In this document: positions 25,513-34,391 of the stretch, piece by piece
Layout of the letters: each line of letters starts with the position of its first letter
Numbering within the stretch: the stretch's first letter is position 1
Assembly: GCF_009687885.1 (NCBI RefSeq)
Contig: NZ_BLAF01000067.1
Span: 1 to 59,263 of the forward strand
Source: Acrocarpospora pleiomorpha
Lineage (GTDB): Bacteria > Actinomycetota > Actinomycetes > Streptosporangiales > Streptosporangiaceae
Length of the DNA stretch: 59,263 bases
Reading direction: 5' to 3'
Made by a program: the position numbers and the translations under genes
Notes under the pieces: generated by a model
Told to the model about the DNA's origin: nothing
Database searches by the model: none
The model's input: the letters and a program-made list of their open reading frames with translations, nothing else

Positions 25513-26643
25513 TTATCGCGACACCGTCTGAACTGCGGTTTTTCGCGCGAATGTCAGGACGACGATGGTGTACACGGCGAACTGCACGACGGTTCCGACC
25601 ACCGTCTGCCACGGCAACGACCCCTGTTCCAGGGCTCCGTCCAAATTTCCATCCGCCGCGCTGAACCCGAACGCGACCACGTTGTTGACCACGTGCAGCG
25701 CGATGGGCGCCTCCAGGCCGCCCGTCCGCACCGCCAGCCATCCGGACAGGATCCCGAACCCGAAGACGTACGCGATGCCCCAGTCGGTGTACCCGTGCAG
25801 CGCGGCGAACCCGGCGGACCCGATGATGAAGGCCGGCCACGGGTTGCGCATGTAGGCCCCGAACGCCTGGATGACCCAGCCGCGGAAGACGTACTCCTCG
25901 GCCGCGGCCTGGAACGGCACCAGTAGCAGGATCACGGCCATGGCCTGCACGAACGGGGTCCAGCCTCCCCATTCGTAGGTGACGGGCTCGCCGCTCAGGA
26001 ACACCGTCAGCTGCTGGGAGGCCTCGCCGACCACCACCGCCAGCAGCCCCAGGGGCACGCAGGTGAGCAGCCATCGCCAGCGCAGCCGCCCCACCACCGA
26101 CGAGACCGTGCCGGGCCGCCGCCGCTGGACCAGCCAGACCGTACCCAGGACCACCGGGATGGCCGCCGCCAGCACCAGCAGCTGGAAGGCCACATCCAGC
26201 AGCGGATCGGTGAAGACCCGAGAGCCTTCGGCCACCATCGGGATGCCCGCCATCCGGGCCAGCAGGCCGACGACCAGGCCGAGCACCAGCGAGCTGATCA
26301 GGAAGCCGACGATCAGAAAGACCGTGCCGAGGATCGGCCGCCACCAGCTGTTGATCGCGTTGCGGGCCAGGTGGTCGAACCGCAACCCGGAGGGAGTCGG
26401 CAGCGACCACGGCTGTGGCTGGGGGGGCTGCGGTGTCGGGAACCACCCTCCTGGGGGGTACTGCTGCTGATACCCTGACTCACCCGATTGTGCCGCATAT
26501 TGTGCCGGATATTGTGGCGCGTCCGAAATGCTCGGTGTACCCGAAGGAGGCGACGGGTCAGTCGGTGCGGGATTGGCAGATGCCCAGGTCGGAGGGTGGG
26601 CAGGCGGCGGCGTCCGGTCCGGGCGCGGCTCATGGTCGTTCAT
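25513..26643 (-). CDS. CPBP family intramembrane metalloprotease
   Basis: 376 residues. A ~90-residue Pro/Gln-rich cytosolic N-terminus precedes about eight membrane helices. The CPBP motifs are present: EEYVFRG (the EExxxR glutamates and arginine), ALHG and the terminal ALHVVNN. These proteins cleave membrane substrates or act in protein maturation and bacteriocin immunity. The ATG at 26643 is preferred to one 9 bases upstream because GGAGA then sits nine bases away. It is located 99 bp upstream of the propeller gene on the same strand and shares its proline-rich head. Confidence 0.92.
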   Translation of the reverse strand: MNDHEPRPDRTPPPAHPPTWASANPAPTDPSPPSGTPSISDAPQYPAQYAAQSGESGYQQQYPPGGWFPTPQPPQPQPWSLPTPSGLRFDHLARNAINSWWRPILGTVFLIVGFLISSLVLGLVVGLLARMAGIPMVAEGSRVFTDPLLDVAFQLLVLAAAIPVVLGTVWLVQRRRPGTVSSVVGRLRWRWLLTCVPLGLLAVVVGEASQQLTVFLSGEPVTYEWGGWTPFVQAMAVILLLVPFQAAAEEYVFRGWVIQAFGAYMRNPWPAFIIGSAGFAALHGYTDWGIAYVFGFGILSGWLAVRTGGLEAPIALHVVNNVVAFGFSAADGNLDGALEQGSLPWQTVVGTVVQFAVYTIVVLTFARKTAVQTVSR

Positions 26644-26764
26644 GTGACCCATTCTCCGTAATCAGAGCCGGTTTCGTCGCGATCCACTTTGCGCATTTGT
26701 TCACAGACAGAACGGGGCCGGAAGAGTTCACTCACCGGGGTACGAACTATCCCAGGAGAAGGCA

Positions 26765-27454
26765 ATGAGTCGGTTAGGACCTGTCTATACATTGGCCGTC
26801 GGCGCGGTGCTCACCGTCGCCCTCGGCGTCGCAAGCGCCCAAGCCTCGCCCGCGGTCGAGCAGGCGACGGCGACACCCATCGAAACCGCGTCCACCGCCC
26901 CTCCCGCCGCCGAGGAGGAGGCCCCCACGCCCGAGGAGACCGCGCCTCCTGAGGAGGCGGCACCCGCCGACACGACCCCCAAGAAGGTCGACTACGCGGG
27001 CGTGGTGCAGGGCAACGGCGGCTTGGTGGCCATCTCGATCAGGAACGGCAAGGCGGTCGCGTACTTCTGCGACGGTCACATCGAGTCCTGGCTGAAGGGC
27101 ACGGCGGAGAACAACACGGTCACCCTTGAGGGCAAGGACTCCTTGATCACCGCCAGCCTGGGCGGCGGCAAGGCGCAGGGCCGGGTCGAGTTCAAGGGCA
27201 AGTCGTGGCGGTTCTCCGCCGCGGTGGTGAAGAAGCCGTCCGGTCTCTACCGGGCGACGGCCCAGGTCCGGGGGGCCAGGATCGTCGGCGGCTGGATCAA
27301 ACTGCCGAGCGGCCAGTCGGTCGGCCGGCTCAGCATCGGCGAAAGCGGCGCCGGCGAGGCCGCGGCCGCGTTCGAAGGCGGCGTCGTCACCTGGTACGGG
27401 ATCCCCTTGACCCCGCAGGAGCCTGACGCTTTCATCGACACAATCAACCCCTGA
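26765..27454 (+). CDS. Secreted protein of unknown function
   Basis: 229 residues: signal peptide (cleavage near ASAQASPA), a Glu/Pro/Ala-rich linker of ~45 residues and a globular C-terminal domain with VDYAGVVQGNGGLVAISIRN, FCDGHIESWLKG and TWYGIPL. I do not recognise the domain; it looks beta-rich. AGGAGA precedes the ATG. Forms a likely operon with the membrane protein 13 bp downstream. Confidence 0.75.
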   Translation: MSRLGPVYTLAVGAVLTVALGVASAQASPAVEQATATPIETASTAPPAAEEEAPTPEETAPPEEAAPADTTPKKVDYAGVVQGNGGLVAISIRNGKAVAYFCDGHIESWLKGTAENNTVTLEGKDSLITASLGGGKAQGRVEFKGKSWRFSAAVVKKPSGLYRATAQVRGARIVGGWIKLPSGQSVGRLSIGESGAGEAAAAFEGGVVTWYGIPLTPQEPDAFIDTINP

Positions 27455-27467
27455 TAGCGAGCCCGAG

Positions 27468-28031
27468 ATGAGCCACACACAGCAGTACTCCACCCCCCGT
27501 CGGGGCTCCGCCGTCGTCCTGCTCGTCGTGCCCGCCCTGGTCGGCGGCGCCATCGCCACCGCCCTCGGCGTGTACGGCGAGCTCCACCCCCCCACCGGCT
27601 TCGCGGTCGGCCCCGGCGGTTTCACCGGACCGCTGGCCATGAAAGCGTGGCTGACCACCGGCGCGGCCCTGCTGGCCATCCTGCAGGTGCTGACGGCCAT
27701 GGCGATGTGGGGCAAACTCCCGTTTCAAGGCGCCTGGGTGGAGCCCACCCACCGCTGGTCGGGCCGGATCGCCTTCCTGCTGACCGTGCCGGTGGCCTTC
27801 CACTGCCTGTACGCGGTCGGCGCCCGCTACGACGAGCCCCGGGTGATGATCCACTCCATCCTGGGCTGCCTGTTCTACGGCATCTTCGCCACGAAGATGC
27901 TGGCCCTGCCGAAGCGCGGCGTGCCGGGCTGGACCCTGCCCGTGCTCGGCGGCCTGCTCTTCACCCTCCTGGTCGGCCTCTGGCTGACCTCGTCGTTCTG
28001 GTTCTTCACCACGATCGGCGTGCAGTTCTGA
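27468..28031 (+). CDS. DUF6529 family membrane protein
   Basis: 187 residues with five predicted membrane helices. Histidines inside or near helices (THRWSGRIAFLL, VAFHCLY, MIHSILG) resemble heme-ligating positions of cytochrome b561-like proteins, and the length and layout fit DUF6529 of actinobacteria. A redox role is inferred. It may work with the secreted protein encoded directly upstream. Confidence 0.82.
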   Translation: MSHTQQYSTPRRGSAVVLLVVPALVGGAIATALGVYGELHPPTGFAVGPGGFTGPLAMKAWLTTGAALLAILQVLTAMAMWGKLPFQGAWVEPTHRWSGRIAFLLTVPVAFHCLYAVGARYDEPRVMIHSILGCLFYGIFATKMLALPKRGVPGWTLPVLGGLLFTLLVGLWLTSSFWFFTTIGVQF

Positions 28032-28042
28032 CACCCCGGGAC

Positions 28043-28075
28043 CGCTTCAGGGGCCACCCCACAGCCCCTGAAGCG
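28043..28075. terminator. 12-bp perfect hairpin between convergent genes
   Basis: 28043-28054 is the reverse complement of 28064-28075 around a nine-base loop. It lies between the DUF6529 gene and the end of the CitE-like gene and can serve both directions. Confidence 0.8.
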
Positions 28076-28083
28076 CCCGGAAG

Positions 28084-29019
28084 TCAGGGCCGCTGGAACG
28101 ACGTGGTCCGGGTGAGCCCGGCCGCCCGGCCCTTGGCGGAGATCACCAGGGCCATCTTCCGGGACGCCTCGTCGATCATCTCGTCCCCCAGCATGACCGC
28201 GCCGCGACCTTCCACAGTCGTGTAGTACTCGTACGCGTCCAGGATCAGCTCCGCGTGGTCGTAGTCGGCCTGCGACGGCGAGAACACCTCGTTGGCGGCC
28301 TCCACTTGGCCCGGGTGCAGCACCCACTTGCCGTCGAATCCCAGCGCCGCCGCCCGCCCGGCCGCCCGCCGGAACCCCTCGATGTCCTTGATCTGCAGAT
28401 AGGGCCCGTCGATGGCCTGCAGGTCCCGGGCCCGGGCCGCCATCAGGATCCGCATCAGGATGTAGTGGTAGGCGTCTCCCTCCGCGTACCCGGGCGGCTG
28501 CTCCCCCACCACCAGCGTGCGCATCCCGATCGAGGCCATGAAGTCGGCGGGCCCGAACACCAGCGTCTCCAGGCGGGCGCTCGACCCGGCGATCTCATCT
28601 ACGGCGACCAGGCCGCGCGCGCTCTCGATCTGGGCCTCGATCCCGATCCCGCCCACCGGCAGCCCGACCGTCCGCTCGATCTGGCTGAGCAGCAGGTCCA
28701 GCCAGCGCACCTGGGCGGCCTCCTCGACCTTCGGCAGCATCACGCAGTGCAGCCGGTCGCCGGCCGCCTCCACCACCTCGATGACGTCCCGGTAGGTCCA
28801 CGGCGTGGACAGGTCGTTGACCCGGACGACCACGGTCTTGCCGCCCCAGTCGCCTTCCTTCAGCGCCGTCACCACCGTGCGGCGGGCGCCCTCCTTGGCG
28901 ATCGGGGCGACCGAGTCCTCCAAGTCGAGGAAGACCTCGTCGACGGGCAGGCTCTGGGCCTTCTCCAGGAACCGGGGATTGCTGCCGGGCACGGCCAGGC
29001 AGGATCGTCGCGCGCGCAT
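28084..29019 (-). CDS. HpcH/HpaI aldolase family, CitE-like/malyl-CoA lyase
   Basis: 311 residues of the citrate-lyase beta/malyl-CoA lyase TIM-barrel family. Seen: CLAVPGSNPRFLEKA, the metal acid region VFLDLEDSVAP, IEAQIESARGL, GPADFMASIG and GKWVLHPGQV. It probably cleaves or forms a malyl-CoA or related (methylmalyl/citramalyl) CoA thioester. The ATG at 29019 is preferred; a GTG three codons upstream is possible. Stand-alone gene, divergent from bioY. Confidence 0.9.
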   Translation of the reverse strand: MRARRSCLAVPGSNPRFLEKAQSLPVDEVFLDLEDSVAPIAKEGARRTVVTALKEGDWGGKTVVVRVNDLSTPWTYRDVIEVVEAAGDRLHCVMLPKVEEAAQVRWLDLLLSQIERTVGLPVGGIGIEAQIESARGLVAVDEIAGSSARLETLVFGPADFMASIGMRTLVVGEQPPGYAEGDAYHYILMRILMAARARDLQAIDGPYLQIKDIEGFRRAAGRAAALGFDGKWVLHPGQVEAANEVFSPSQADYDHAELILDAYEYYTTVEGRGAVMLGDEMIDEASRKMALVISAKGRAAGLTRTTSFQRP

Positions 29020-29149
29020 GCGCTCCACGCTAGCGCTGTGGCCTTCCTACAAACGGCGGCGGGCGACCTTGGTCGTGACGTCGTACTGCGCGCCCACCAT
29101 TCATCCCAAGAATGGGCAAAGGAAACAAAAGTCGAAGGGACGCAGAGCG

Positions 29150-29743
29150 ATGGCCAACGCCACCATGAGGGAACGCCCCGCCGTTTTGTCCGATCTCATC
29201 CCCGGACGGCTGGTCCGGGACGTCGTGCTCGTCGTGGGCGCGGCCGCGCTCACCGGGCTGGCGGCGCAGATCAGCGTGCCGCTGCCGAACACGCCCGTGC
29301 CGATGACGCTGCAGACCATGGCGGTGCTGCTGTCGGGCGCGGCGCTCGGCCTGCACCGGGCGTTCCTCGGCATGGCGATCTACTTCCTGGTAGGCCAGGT
29401 CAGCGATGTGGCCGGGCTCGGCCTCACCTGGTTCGCGCCGTCCGGGGGCAACGCCACGCTGGGTTACATCGTGGGGTTCATCGCGGCGGCCTCGCTGGTC
29501 GGGCACCTGGCCGGGCGGGGCGGTGACCGCACCGTGGGGCGGACGATCCTCACCATGCTGGCCGGGACCGCGGTCATCTACGCGGTCGGCGTGCCGTGGC
29601 TGATGGTCTACACGGGCATGGATCTGGGCGCCGCGTTCGCCGCGGGCGTCGTGCCGTTCCTGGTCGGCGACGGGGTCAAGCTGCTGATCGCGGCCGGGCT
29701 GCTTCCGGCGACCTGGAAGCTCATCGGCCGGACGAAGCCGTGA
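29150..29743 (+). CDS. bioY: Biotin transporter substrate-binding protein BioY
   Basis: 197 residues, six membrane helices. The BioY signature QISVPLPNTPVPMTLQTMAV is present, with the later FxxGDxxK-like FLVGDGVKLL. BioY is the S-component of energy-coupling-factor transporters and can work alone or with shared EcfAT proteins; no ecf ATPase is adjacent. The ATG at 29150 matches family length; a second ATG lies five codons later. Confidence 0.94.
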   Translation: MANATMRERPAVLSDLIPGRLVRDVVLVVGAAALTGLAAQISVPLPNTPVPMTLQTMAVLLSGAALGLHRAFLGMAIYFLVGQVSDVAGLGLTWFAPSGGNATLGYIVGFIAAASLVGHLAGRGGDRTVGRTILTMLAGTAVIYAVGVPWLMVYTGMDLGAAFAAGVVPFLVGDGVKLLIAAGLLPATWKLIGRTKP

Positions 29744-29763
29744 AAGTCTGAAAAAGTAGGAGC

Positions 29764-30135
29764 ATGACCCTGCGGCTGATCGAAGAGGGCGCGAAAAAGT
29801 CCAGTGTGCTCTGGCTGGCGCTGCCGTCCGGGACCCGGCTGGCCTGGCACGTCTGGCACGACGGCGCGATCCACGTCGTGACCGGCGGCGGCGAGCAGGA
29901 GCTCCCGGGCCTGGCGGGCAGCCCGGAGATCGAGGTCATCCTGCGCAGCAAGGACAACGGCGCCCAACTCGTGCGCTTTCCCGCCACCGTGACGGTGCTC
30001 AACCAGGCGGAGCACCCGGAGGTGGTGGCCGCGCTGGCCAAGGAGCGCCTCAACGCCATCGACAGCACGGCCCTGACCGCCCGCTGGGCAGCCCACTCCT
30101 TGGTTGTACGGCTAACGCCCCTGAACGCCGGTTAG
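29764..30135 (+). CDS. Conserved hypothetical protein
   Basis: 123 residues starting MTLRLIEEGAKKSSVLWLAL. It is a small beta-rich cytosolic protein with no motif that I can name; AGGAG is directly upstream. The pattern of strands is compatible with a split-barrel fold, but no cofactor motif is visible. It follows bioY at 20 bp and overlaps the convergent EamA gene by 24 bp. Confidence 0.72.
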   Translation: MTLRLIEEGAKKSSVLWLALPSGTRLAWHVWHDGAIHVVTGGGEQELPGLAGSPEIEVILRSKDNGAQLVRFPATVTVLNQAEHPEVVAALAKERLNAIDSTALTARWAAHSLVVRLTPLNAG

Positions 30136-31059
30136 CACGGGTTCGCCCACCGGAGGGACCGCCTGCCGGGCGGCGGTGGCGGTCTGGGCGAGCAGCGCGC
30201 CCAGCAGCACCACCGCGCCGCCGGCGATCTGGGCGACCCCGAGATGCTCGTCGAGCAGAATCCAGGCGAGCAGGGCCGCGCCGATGACCTCCAGGCTGGC
30301 CACCGTCGCCCCCACGGCCGCCGAAAGCCGCCGCACCGCCGTCACCCCGGCCACGTACGCGATGACGGTGGCCACCACGATCAGCCAGGCCAGCGCCCCC
30401 GCCACCGGCAATGTGAAGTCGCTCACCGTGACGGTCCGGCCGAACGCCGCCCAGTCGATGCCCCACGGCTGTGAGATCGGCACCAGGACCACGGCGGCCC
30501 CGATCATGCCCCAGGCCACCAGCCCGAGCGGATCGACGTGCAGGTTATCGCTCATCAGGAAATATCCGGCGCAACACGCGGACGCCAGCAGCGCCAGCAG
30601 CAGCCCGAGCGCGTCCAGCCGCAACCCCTGCCAGACCTCCACGACCACCCCCAGCCCGATCACCGCCACCAGCGCCCCGAGGTAGGCGGCGCGCGGGAGC
30701 CGTACCCGCCGGATGAACCGCACCCACAGCACCACCAGCACGGGCGCGGTGTATTCGATCAGCAAGGTCACCCCGACCGGGAGCCGGGTGATCGCCAGGA
30801 AGAACAGGGCCTGCACTCCGGCCACCGCGATCACCGCGTACGCCGCGAAGAAGCCGAGCCGGTCGCGGGGGATGCGCAGCGCGCCCGGCCGGGCCACGGC
30901 CAGGATCACCAGCAGCACCAGGCCGGCGCCGGCCATCCGCACCCAGACCGATTCGAGCGGGCTCAGCCCGGCGGCCCCCAGATACTTGGCCATCGGCCCG
31001 GAGAACCCGAAGCACAACGCCGAAACGACCGCGATTCCCAGGCTTATTGACCGGATCAT
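30112..31059 (-). CDS. EamA family transporter (DMT superfamily)
   Basis: 315 residues with ten predicted membrane helices in two EamA repeats (helices begin AVVSALCFGFSGPMAKYLGA and LGLVAWGMIGAAVVLVP). The second repeat contains the typical ASLEVIGAALLAWILLDE. Probably exports an amino acid or metabolite; substrate unknown. No partner gene on its strand. Confidence 0.92.
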   Translation of the reverse strand: MIRSISLGIAVVSALCFGFSGPMAKYLGAAGLSPLESVWVRMAGAGLVLLVILAVARPGALRIPRDRLGFFAAYAVIAVAGVQALFFLAITRLPVGVTLLIEYTAPVLVVLWVRFIRRVRLPRAAYLGALVAVIGLGVVVEVWQGLRLDALGLLLALLASACCAGYFLMSDNLHVDPLGLVAWGMIGAAVVLVPISQPWGIDWAAFGRTVTVSDFTLPVAGALAWLIVVATVIAYVAGVTAVRRLSAAVGATVASLEVIGAALLAWILLDEHLGVAQIAGGAVVLLGALLAQTATAARQAVPPVGEPVLTGVQGR

Positions 31060-31140
31060 GACCCATCCATGTAACTACCGTTTAATAGTATTGATCCTGT
31101 CATACCGTCCCGGGCGGGCGCAGCGCCATACCGTCGAGGA

Positions 31141-32346
31141 GTGGATCGGATCTTCGTGGCCCGGCTGGCGGGGCTCGCGGTGTTCGACCCGGCCGGGGAC
31201 CGGATCGGCCGGATCAGGGACGTCGTGGTCGCGCTGCGCGGCGCCCAGCCGCCCCGGGTGCACGGCTTCGTGGTCGAGGTCCAGCCGCGCCGCCGGGTGT
31301 TCCTGCCGATCACCCGGATCATCAGCGTAGAGGTCGGCGCCGTCATCTTCACCGGCCGCCTCAACCTGCGCCGCTTCGAGCAGCGCGCCTCCGAGACGCT
31401 GGCCATCGGCGAACTGCTGGACCGCGGCGTCACCCACGACGGCGAGCCCGGCACCGTGCTCGACCTGGCGATGGAGCACCACCCGCCGGCCTGGCTGATC
31501 ACCAAGGTGGCGGTCAGGCACGGCACCCGCCGCCGGGGCCAGACGGTGATCTCCGACTGGAACCAGGTGTCCGGCCTGGAGCAGGCGCAGGTGGACCAGG
31601 GCGCGGCCAGCCTGCTCGCCGCCTTTGAGACCATGCGCCCCGCCGACCTGGCCAACCTGCTGCAGGAGCTGCCGGACAAACGGATGGCCGAGGTGGCCGC
31701 CGCCCTCAACGACGACCGCCTCGCCGACGTGCTGGAGGAGCTGCCCGACCGGGACCAGGTCGTGGTGCTCGGCAACCTGGACGCCGAACGGGCGGCCGAC
31801 GTGCTCGCCGAGATGGGCCCCGACGACGCCGCCGACCTGCTCCAGGACCTGCCCACCGACCAGGCCGAGACCCTGCTCCAGCTGATGATCCCGGAAGAGG
31901 CCGATCCGGTACGGCGGCTGCTCGACTACCCCGAGGAGACCGCCGGCGGCATGATGACCACTGAGCCCGTGATCCTGCCCCCCGACGCCACCGTGGCCGA
32001 GGCCCTGGCGCACATCCGCAACCGGGAGCAGACCCCGTCGGTGGCCGCCCAGGTGTTCGTCTCCCGCCCCCCGACCGAGACCCCCACCGGCCGCTACCTG
32101 GGCCTGGTGCACTTCCAGCGGCTGCTGCGGGAGCCGCCGTCCGCCCTGCTCGGCGGCCTGGTGGACCCGTCGCTGGACCCGATCAGGCCGGAGTTCACGC
32201 TGCCCGAGGTGGCGTCGTACCTGGCCACGTACAACATGGTCGCCAGCCCGGTGGTGGACGGCGTGGGACGCCTGATCGGCGCGGTGACGGTGGACGACGT
32301 GCTGGATCACCTGCTGCCGGAGGACTGGCGGGAGCGGGATGACTGA
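31141..32346 (+). CDS. PRC-barrel/MgtE N-domain/CBS protein without transport domain
   Basis: 401 residues. The N-terminal ~150 residues hold two PRC-barrel-like segments (FDPAGDRIGRIRDVVVAL, LLDRGVTHDGEPGTVLDL). An MgtE N-terminal superhelix follows with repeats such as RLADVLEELPDRDQ and AADVLAEMGPDDAADLLQDL, then a CBS pair (MTTEPVILPPDATVAEAL; YNMVASPVVDGVGRLIG). The MgtE membrane channel is absent. In M. tuberculosis the Rv1232c product near mrp is similar. It may sense Mg2+ or nucleotide for another protein. The DUF1003 gene overlaps its end. Confidence 0.9.
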   Translation: MDRIFVARLAGLAVFDPAGDRIGRIRDVVVALRGAQPPRVHGFVVEVQPRRRVFLPITRIISVEVGAVIFTGRLNLRRFEQRASETLAIGELLDRGVTHDGEPGTVLDLAMEHHPPAWLITKVAVRHGTRRRGQTVISDWNQVSGLEQAQVDQGAASLLAAFETMRPADLANLLQELPDKRMAEVAAALNDDRLADVLEELPDRDQVVVLGNLDAERAADVLAEMGPDDAADLLQDLPTDQAETLLQLMIPEEADPVRRLLDYPEETAGGMMTTEPVILPPDATVAEALAHIRNREQTPSVAAQVFVSRPPTETPTGRYLGLVHFQRLLREPPSALLGGLVDPSLDPIRPEFTLPEVASYLATYNMVASPVVDGVGRLIGAVTVDDVLDHLLPEDWRERDD

Positions 32347-32803
32347 GCGGCTGGACCAGCCCAGGGAAATGCGGATGCGGCTGCGGCCGCACTACGACCC
32401 GGAGGCGTTCGGGCGGCTGTCCGAGCGGATCGCCCGGTTCATCGGCACGGCCAGGTTCCTGGTCTACATGACCGTGTTCGTCGCGGTGTGGGTGCTGTGG
32501 AACGCGCTCACGCCCCTGAAATTCGACCCCTATCCGTACATCTTCCTGACGTTGATGTTGTCGTTGCAGGCCTCGTACGCCGCCCCGCTGATCCTGCTGG
32601 CGCAGAACCGGCAGGCGGACCGGGACCGGGTGCAGGGCGAGCAGGACCGGCTGGCCGCCGAGCGGAACCAGGCTGAGATCGAATATCTGACCCGGGAGAT
32701 CGCCGGGTTGCGGGTCGCGCTGGGCGAGGTGGCCACCCGCGACTACCTCAGGGCGGAGCTCCAGCGGCTCGGGGAGCAGCTCGGTTCGTCGGAACGCCGC
32801 TGA
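32339..32803 (+). CDS. DUF1003 family membrane protein
   Basis: 154 residues. Two membrane helices (about 40-58 and 66-88) with the family signature FxGTxxFLxxxTxxxxxWxxxN (RFIGTARFLVYMTVFVAVWV; LWNALTP) and LTLMLSLQASYAAPLIL, then a coiled coil. It overlaps the CBS/MgtE-N gene by 8 bp and the two recur together, so it may be the membrane partner of that soluble sensor. Confidence 0.92.
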   Translation: MTERLDQPREMRMRLRPHYDPEAFGRLSERIARFIGTARFLVYMTVFVAVWVLWNALTPLKFDPYPYIFLTLMLSLQASYAAPLILLAQNRQADRDRVQGEQDRLAAERNQAEIEYLTREIAGLRVALGEVATRDYLRAELQRLGEQLGSSERR

Positions 32804-32820
32804 GTTCGTAGCATGAACGT

Positions 32821-33960
32821 ATGGCACCGACCCCTGAACTGGTGACGGCAGCGCTGGCCACGGTCAACGACCCCGAGATCCGCCGGCCGATCACCGAGCT
32901 CGACATGGTGAAGAGCATCGACATCGCCCCCGACGGGGCGGTGCGTGTGGGCATCTATCTGACGGTCGCCGGATGTCCGATGCGGGACACCATCACCCGC
33001 GACGTGACCGCGGCCGTCTCCGCCATCTCCGGCGTCGCCCGGGTGGCCGTGGAGATGGATGTGATGAGCACCGAGCAACGCAAGGTGCTGCAGACCAAGC
33101 TGCGCGGCGACCGCGGCCCGGAGAAGGAGATCCCGTTCGCCAAGCCCGGCTCGCTGACCCGGGTGTTCGCGGTCGCCAGCGGCAAGGGCGGGGTGGGCAA
33201 GTCCTCGGTGACGGTCAACCTGGCCGCCGCCATGTCGGCGAGCGGCCTCAAGGTGGGCGTGCTGGACGCCGACATCTACGGGCACAGCGTGCCCCGCATG
33301 CTCGGCGTGGGCGACCGCCCCACCAAGGTGGAAGACATGATCATGCCGCCGGTGGCGCATGACATCAAGGTCATCTCGGTGGGCATGTTCAAGCCGGAGG
33401 GCAACAGCGCGGTGGTCTGGCGCGGCCCGATGCTGGACCGGGCGCTGCACCAGTTCCTGGCCGACGTCTACTGGGGCGACCTGGACGTGCTGCTCATGGA
33501 CCTGCCGCCCGGCACCGGCGACATCGCCATCTCGGTGGCCCAGCGCATGCCCACCGCGGAGCTGCTGGTGGTCACCACGCCGCAGCAGGCGGCGGCCGAG
33601 GTGGCCGAGCGGGCCGGGTCGATCGCCGCCCAGACCCACCAGCAGGTGGCCGGGGTGATCGAGAACATGTCCTGGCTGCCCTGCCCGCACTGCGACGAGC
33701 GCATCTCGGTGTTCGGCGAGGGCGGCGGCCAGACCGTGGCCGACGCGCTGACCAGGACGCTCGGGTCGCGGGTGCCGCTGCTCGGCCAGGTGCCGATCGA
33801 CACCCGGCTGCGCGAGGGCGGCGACGAGGGCAAGCCGCTGGTCCTCACCGAGCCCGACGCCCCCGCGTCGGTCGAGCTGCGCCGGATCGCGCAGGGGCTG
33901 AGCAAGCGTTCCAGCAGCCTCAAGGGCATGAAGCTGGACCTCACCCCGACCGGCCGCTGA
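32821..33960 (+). CDS. mrp: Mrp/ApbC family Fe-S carrier ATPase
   Basis: 379 residues. N-terminal MIP18/DUF59 domain (1-90), then a deviant P-loop GKGGVGKS (121-128), D150 (LDADIYG), LLMDLPPGTGD and the CPHC cluster cysteines C288 and C291. Mrp/NBP35 proteins assemble or deliver Fe-S clusters. It sits end-to-end with tatB as in mycobacteria (Rv1229c-Rv1224 region). Confidence 0.95.
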   Translation: MAPTPELVTAALATVNDPEIRRPITELDMVKSIDIAPDGAVRVGIYLTVAGCPMRDTITRDVTAAVSAISGVARVAVEMDVMSTEQRKVLQTKLRGDRGPEKEIPFAKPGSLTRVFAVASGKGGVGKSSVTVNLAAAMSASGLKVGVLDADIYGHSVPRMLGVGDRPTKVEDMIMPPVAHDIKVISVGMFKPEGNSAVVWRGPMLDRALHQFLADVYWGDLDVLLMDLPPGTGDIAISVAQRMPTAELLVVTTPQQAAAEVAERAGSIAAQTHQQVAGVIENMSWLPCPHCDERISVFGEGGGQTVADALTRTLGSRVPLLGQVPIDTRLREGGDEGKPLVLTEPDAPASVELRRIAQGLSKRSSSLKGMKLDLTPTGR

Positions 33961-33970
33961 ACCCTCACAC

Positions 33971-33999
33971 GAAAGCCCGCCCGGATCGGGCGGGCTTTC
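33971..33999. terminator. 13-bp perfect hairpin between mrp and tatB
   Basis: 33971-33983 pairs perfectly with 33987-33999 around a GAT loop. It separates the convergent mrp and tatB genes and likely ends both transcripts. Confidence 0.85.
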
Positions 34000-34000
34000 G

Positions 34001-34354
34001 TCAGGTCGCCTCGTTGTCGTACGGCGGGATCTCCCCGAAGTTCAGCTCCACGTAAGCCGGGACCGGGGGTTCGAGCGGCGGCAGGTCCGGCTCGTCGTCC
34101 TTCCAGTCCTTCTCCACGTCGTCCAGCAGGTGCTTGCGGACGAACGTCTTGGGGTTCAGGTCGGCCGGGTCGAAGTTCTTGAACTCCGGCCCGAGATTGG
34201 CCTCCAGATCGCTGCGCGCGTTGTTGGCCATCTGCCTGAGCTGCCGCAACGTCCGTCCCGCCTGGGAGGCCGCCTGCGGAAGCTTCTCCGGGCCGAAGAC
34301 GAGCAGCGCGATCACCACCAACGCTATGATCTCCGGCCAGCCGAGTCCGAACAC
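34001..34354 (-). CDS. tatB: Sec-independent protein translocase TatB
   Basis: 117 residues starting MFGLGWPEIIALVVIALLVF with the GPEKLP hinge, an amphipathic helix (AASQAGRTLRQLRQMANNA) and a long polar tail. TatB receives twin-arginine substrates with TatC. The GTG start has GGAGGGAG upstream. Position after sigE-rseA-htrA is the same as in M. tuberculosis, favouring tatB over tatA. Confidence 0.93.
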   Translation of the reverse strand: MFGLGWPEIIALVVIALLVFGPEKLPQAASQAGRTLRQLRQMANNARSDLEANLGPEFKNFDPADLNPKTFVRKHLLDDVEKDWKDDEPDLPPLEPPVPAYVELNFGEIPPYDNEAT

Positions 34355-34391
34355 GGCGTTCTCCCTCCAACTACCAATGCGCTCAGACTAC

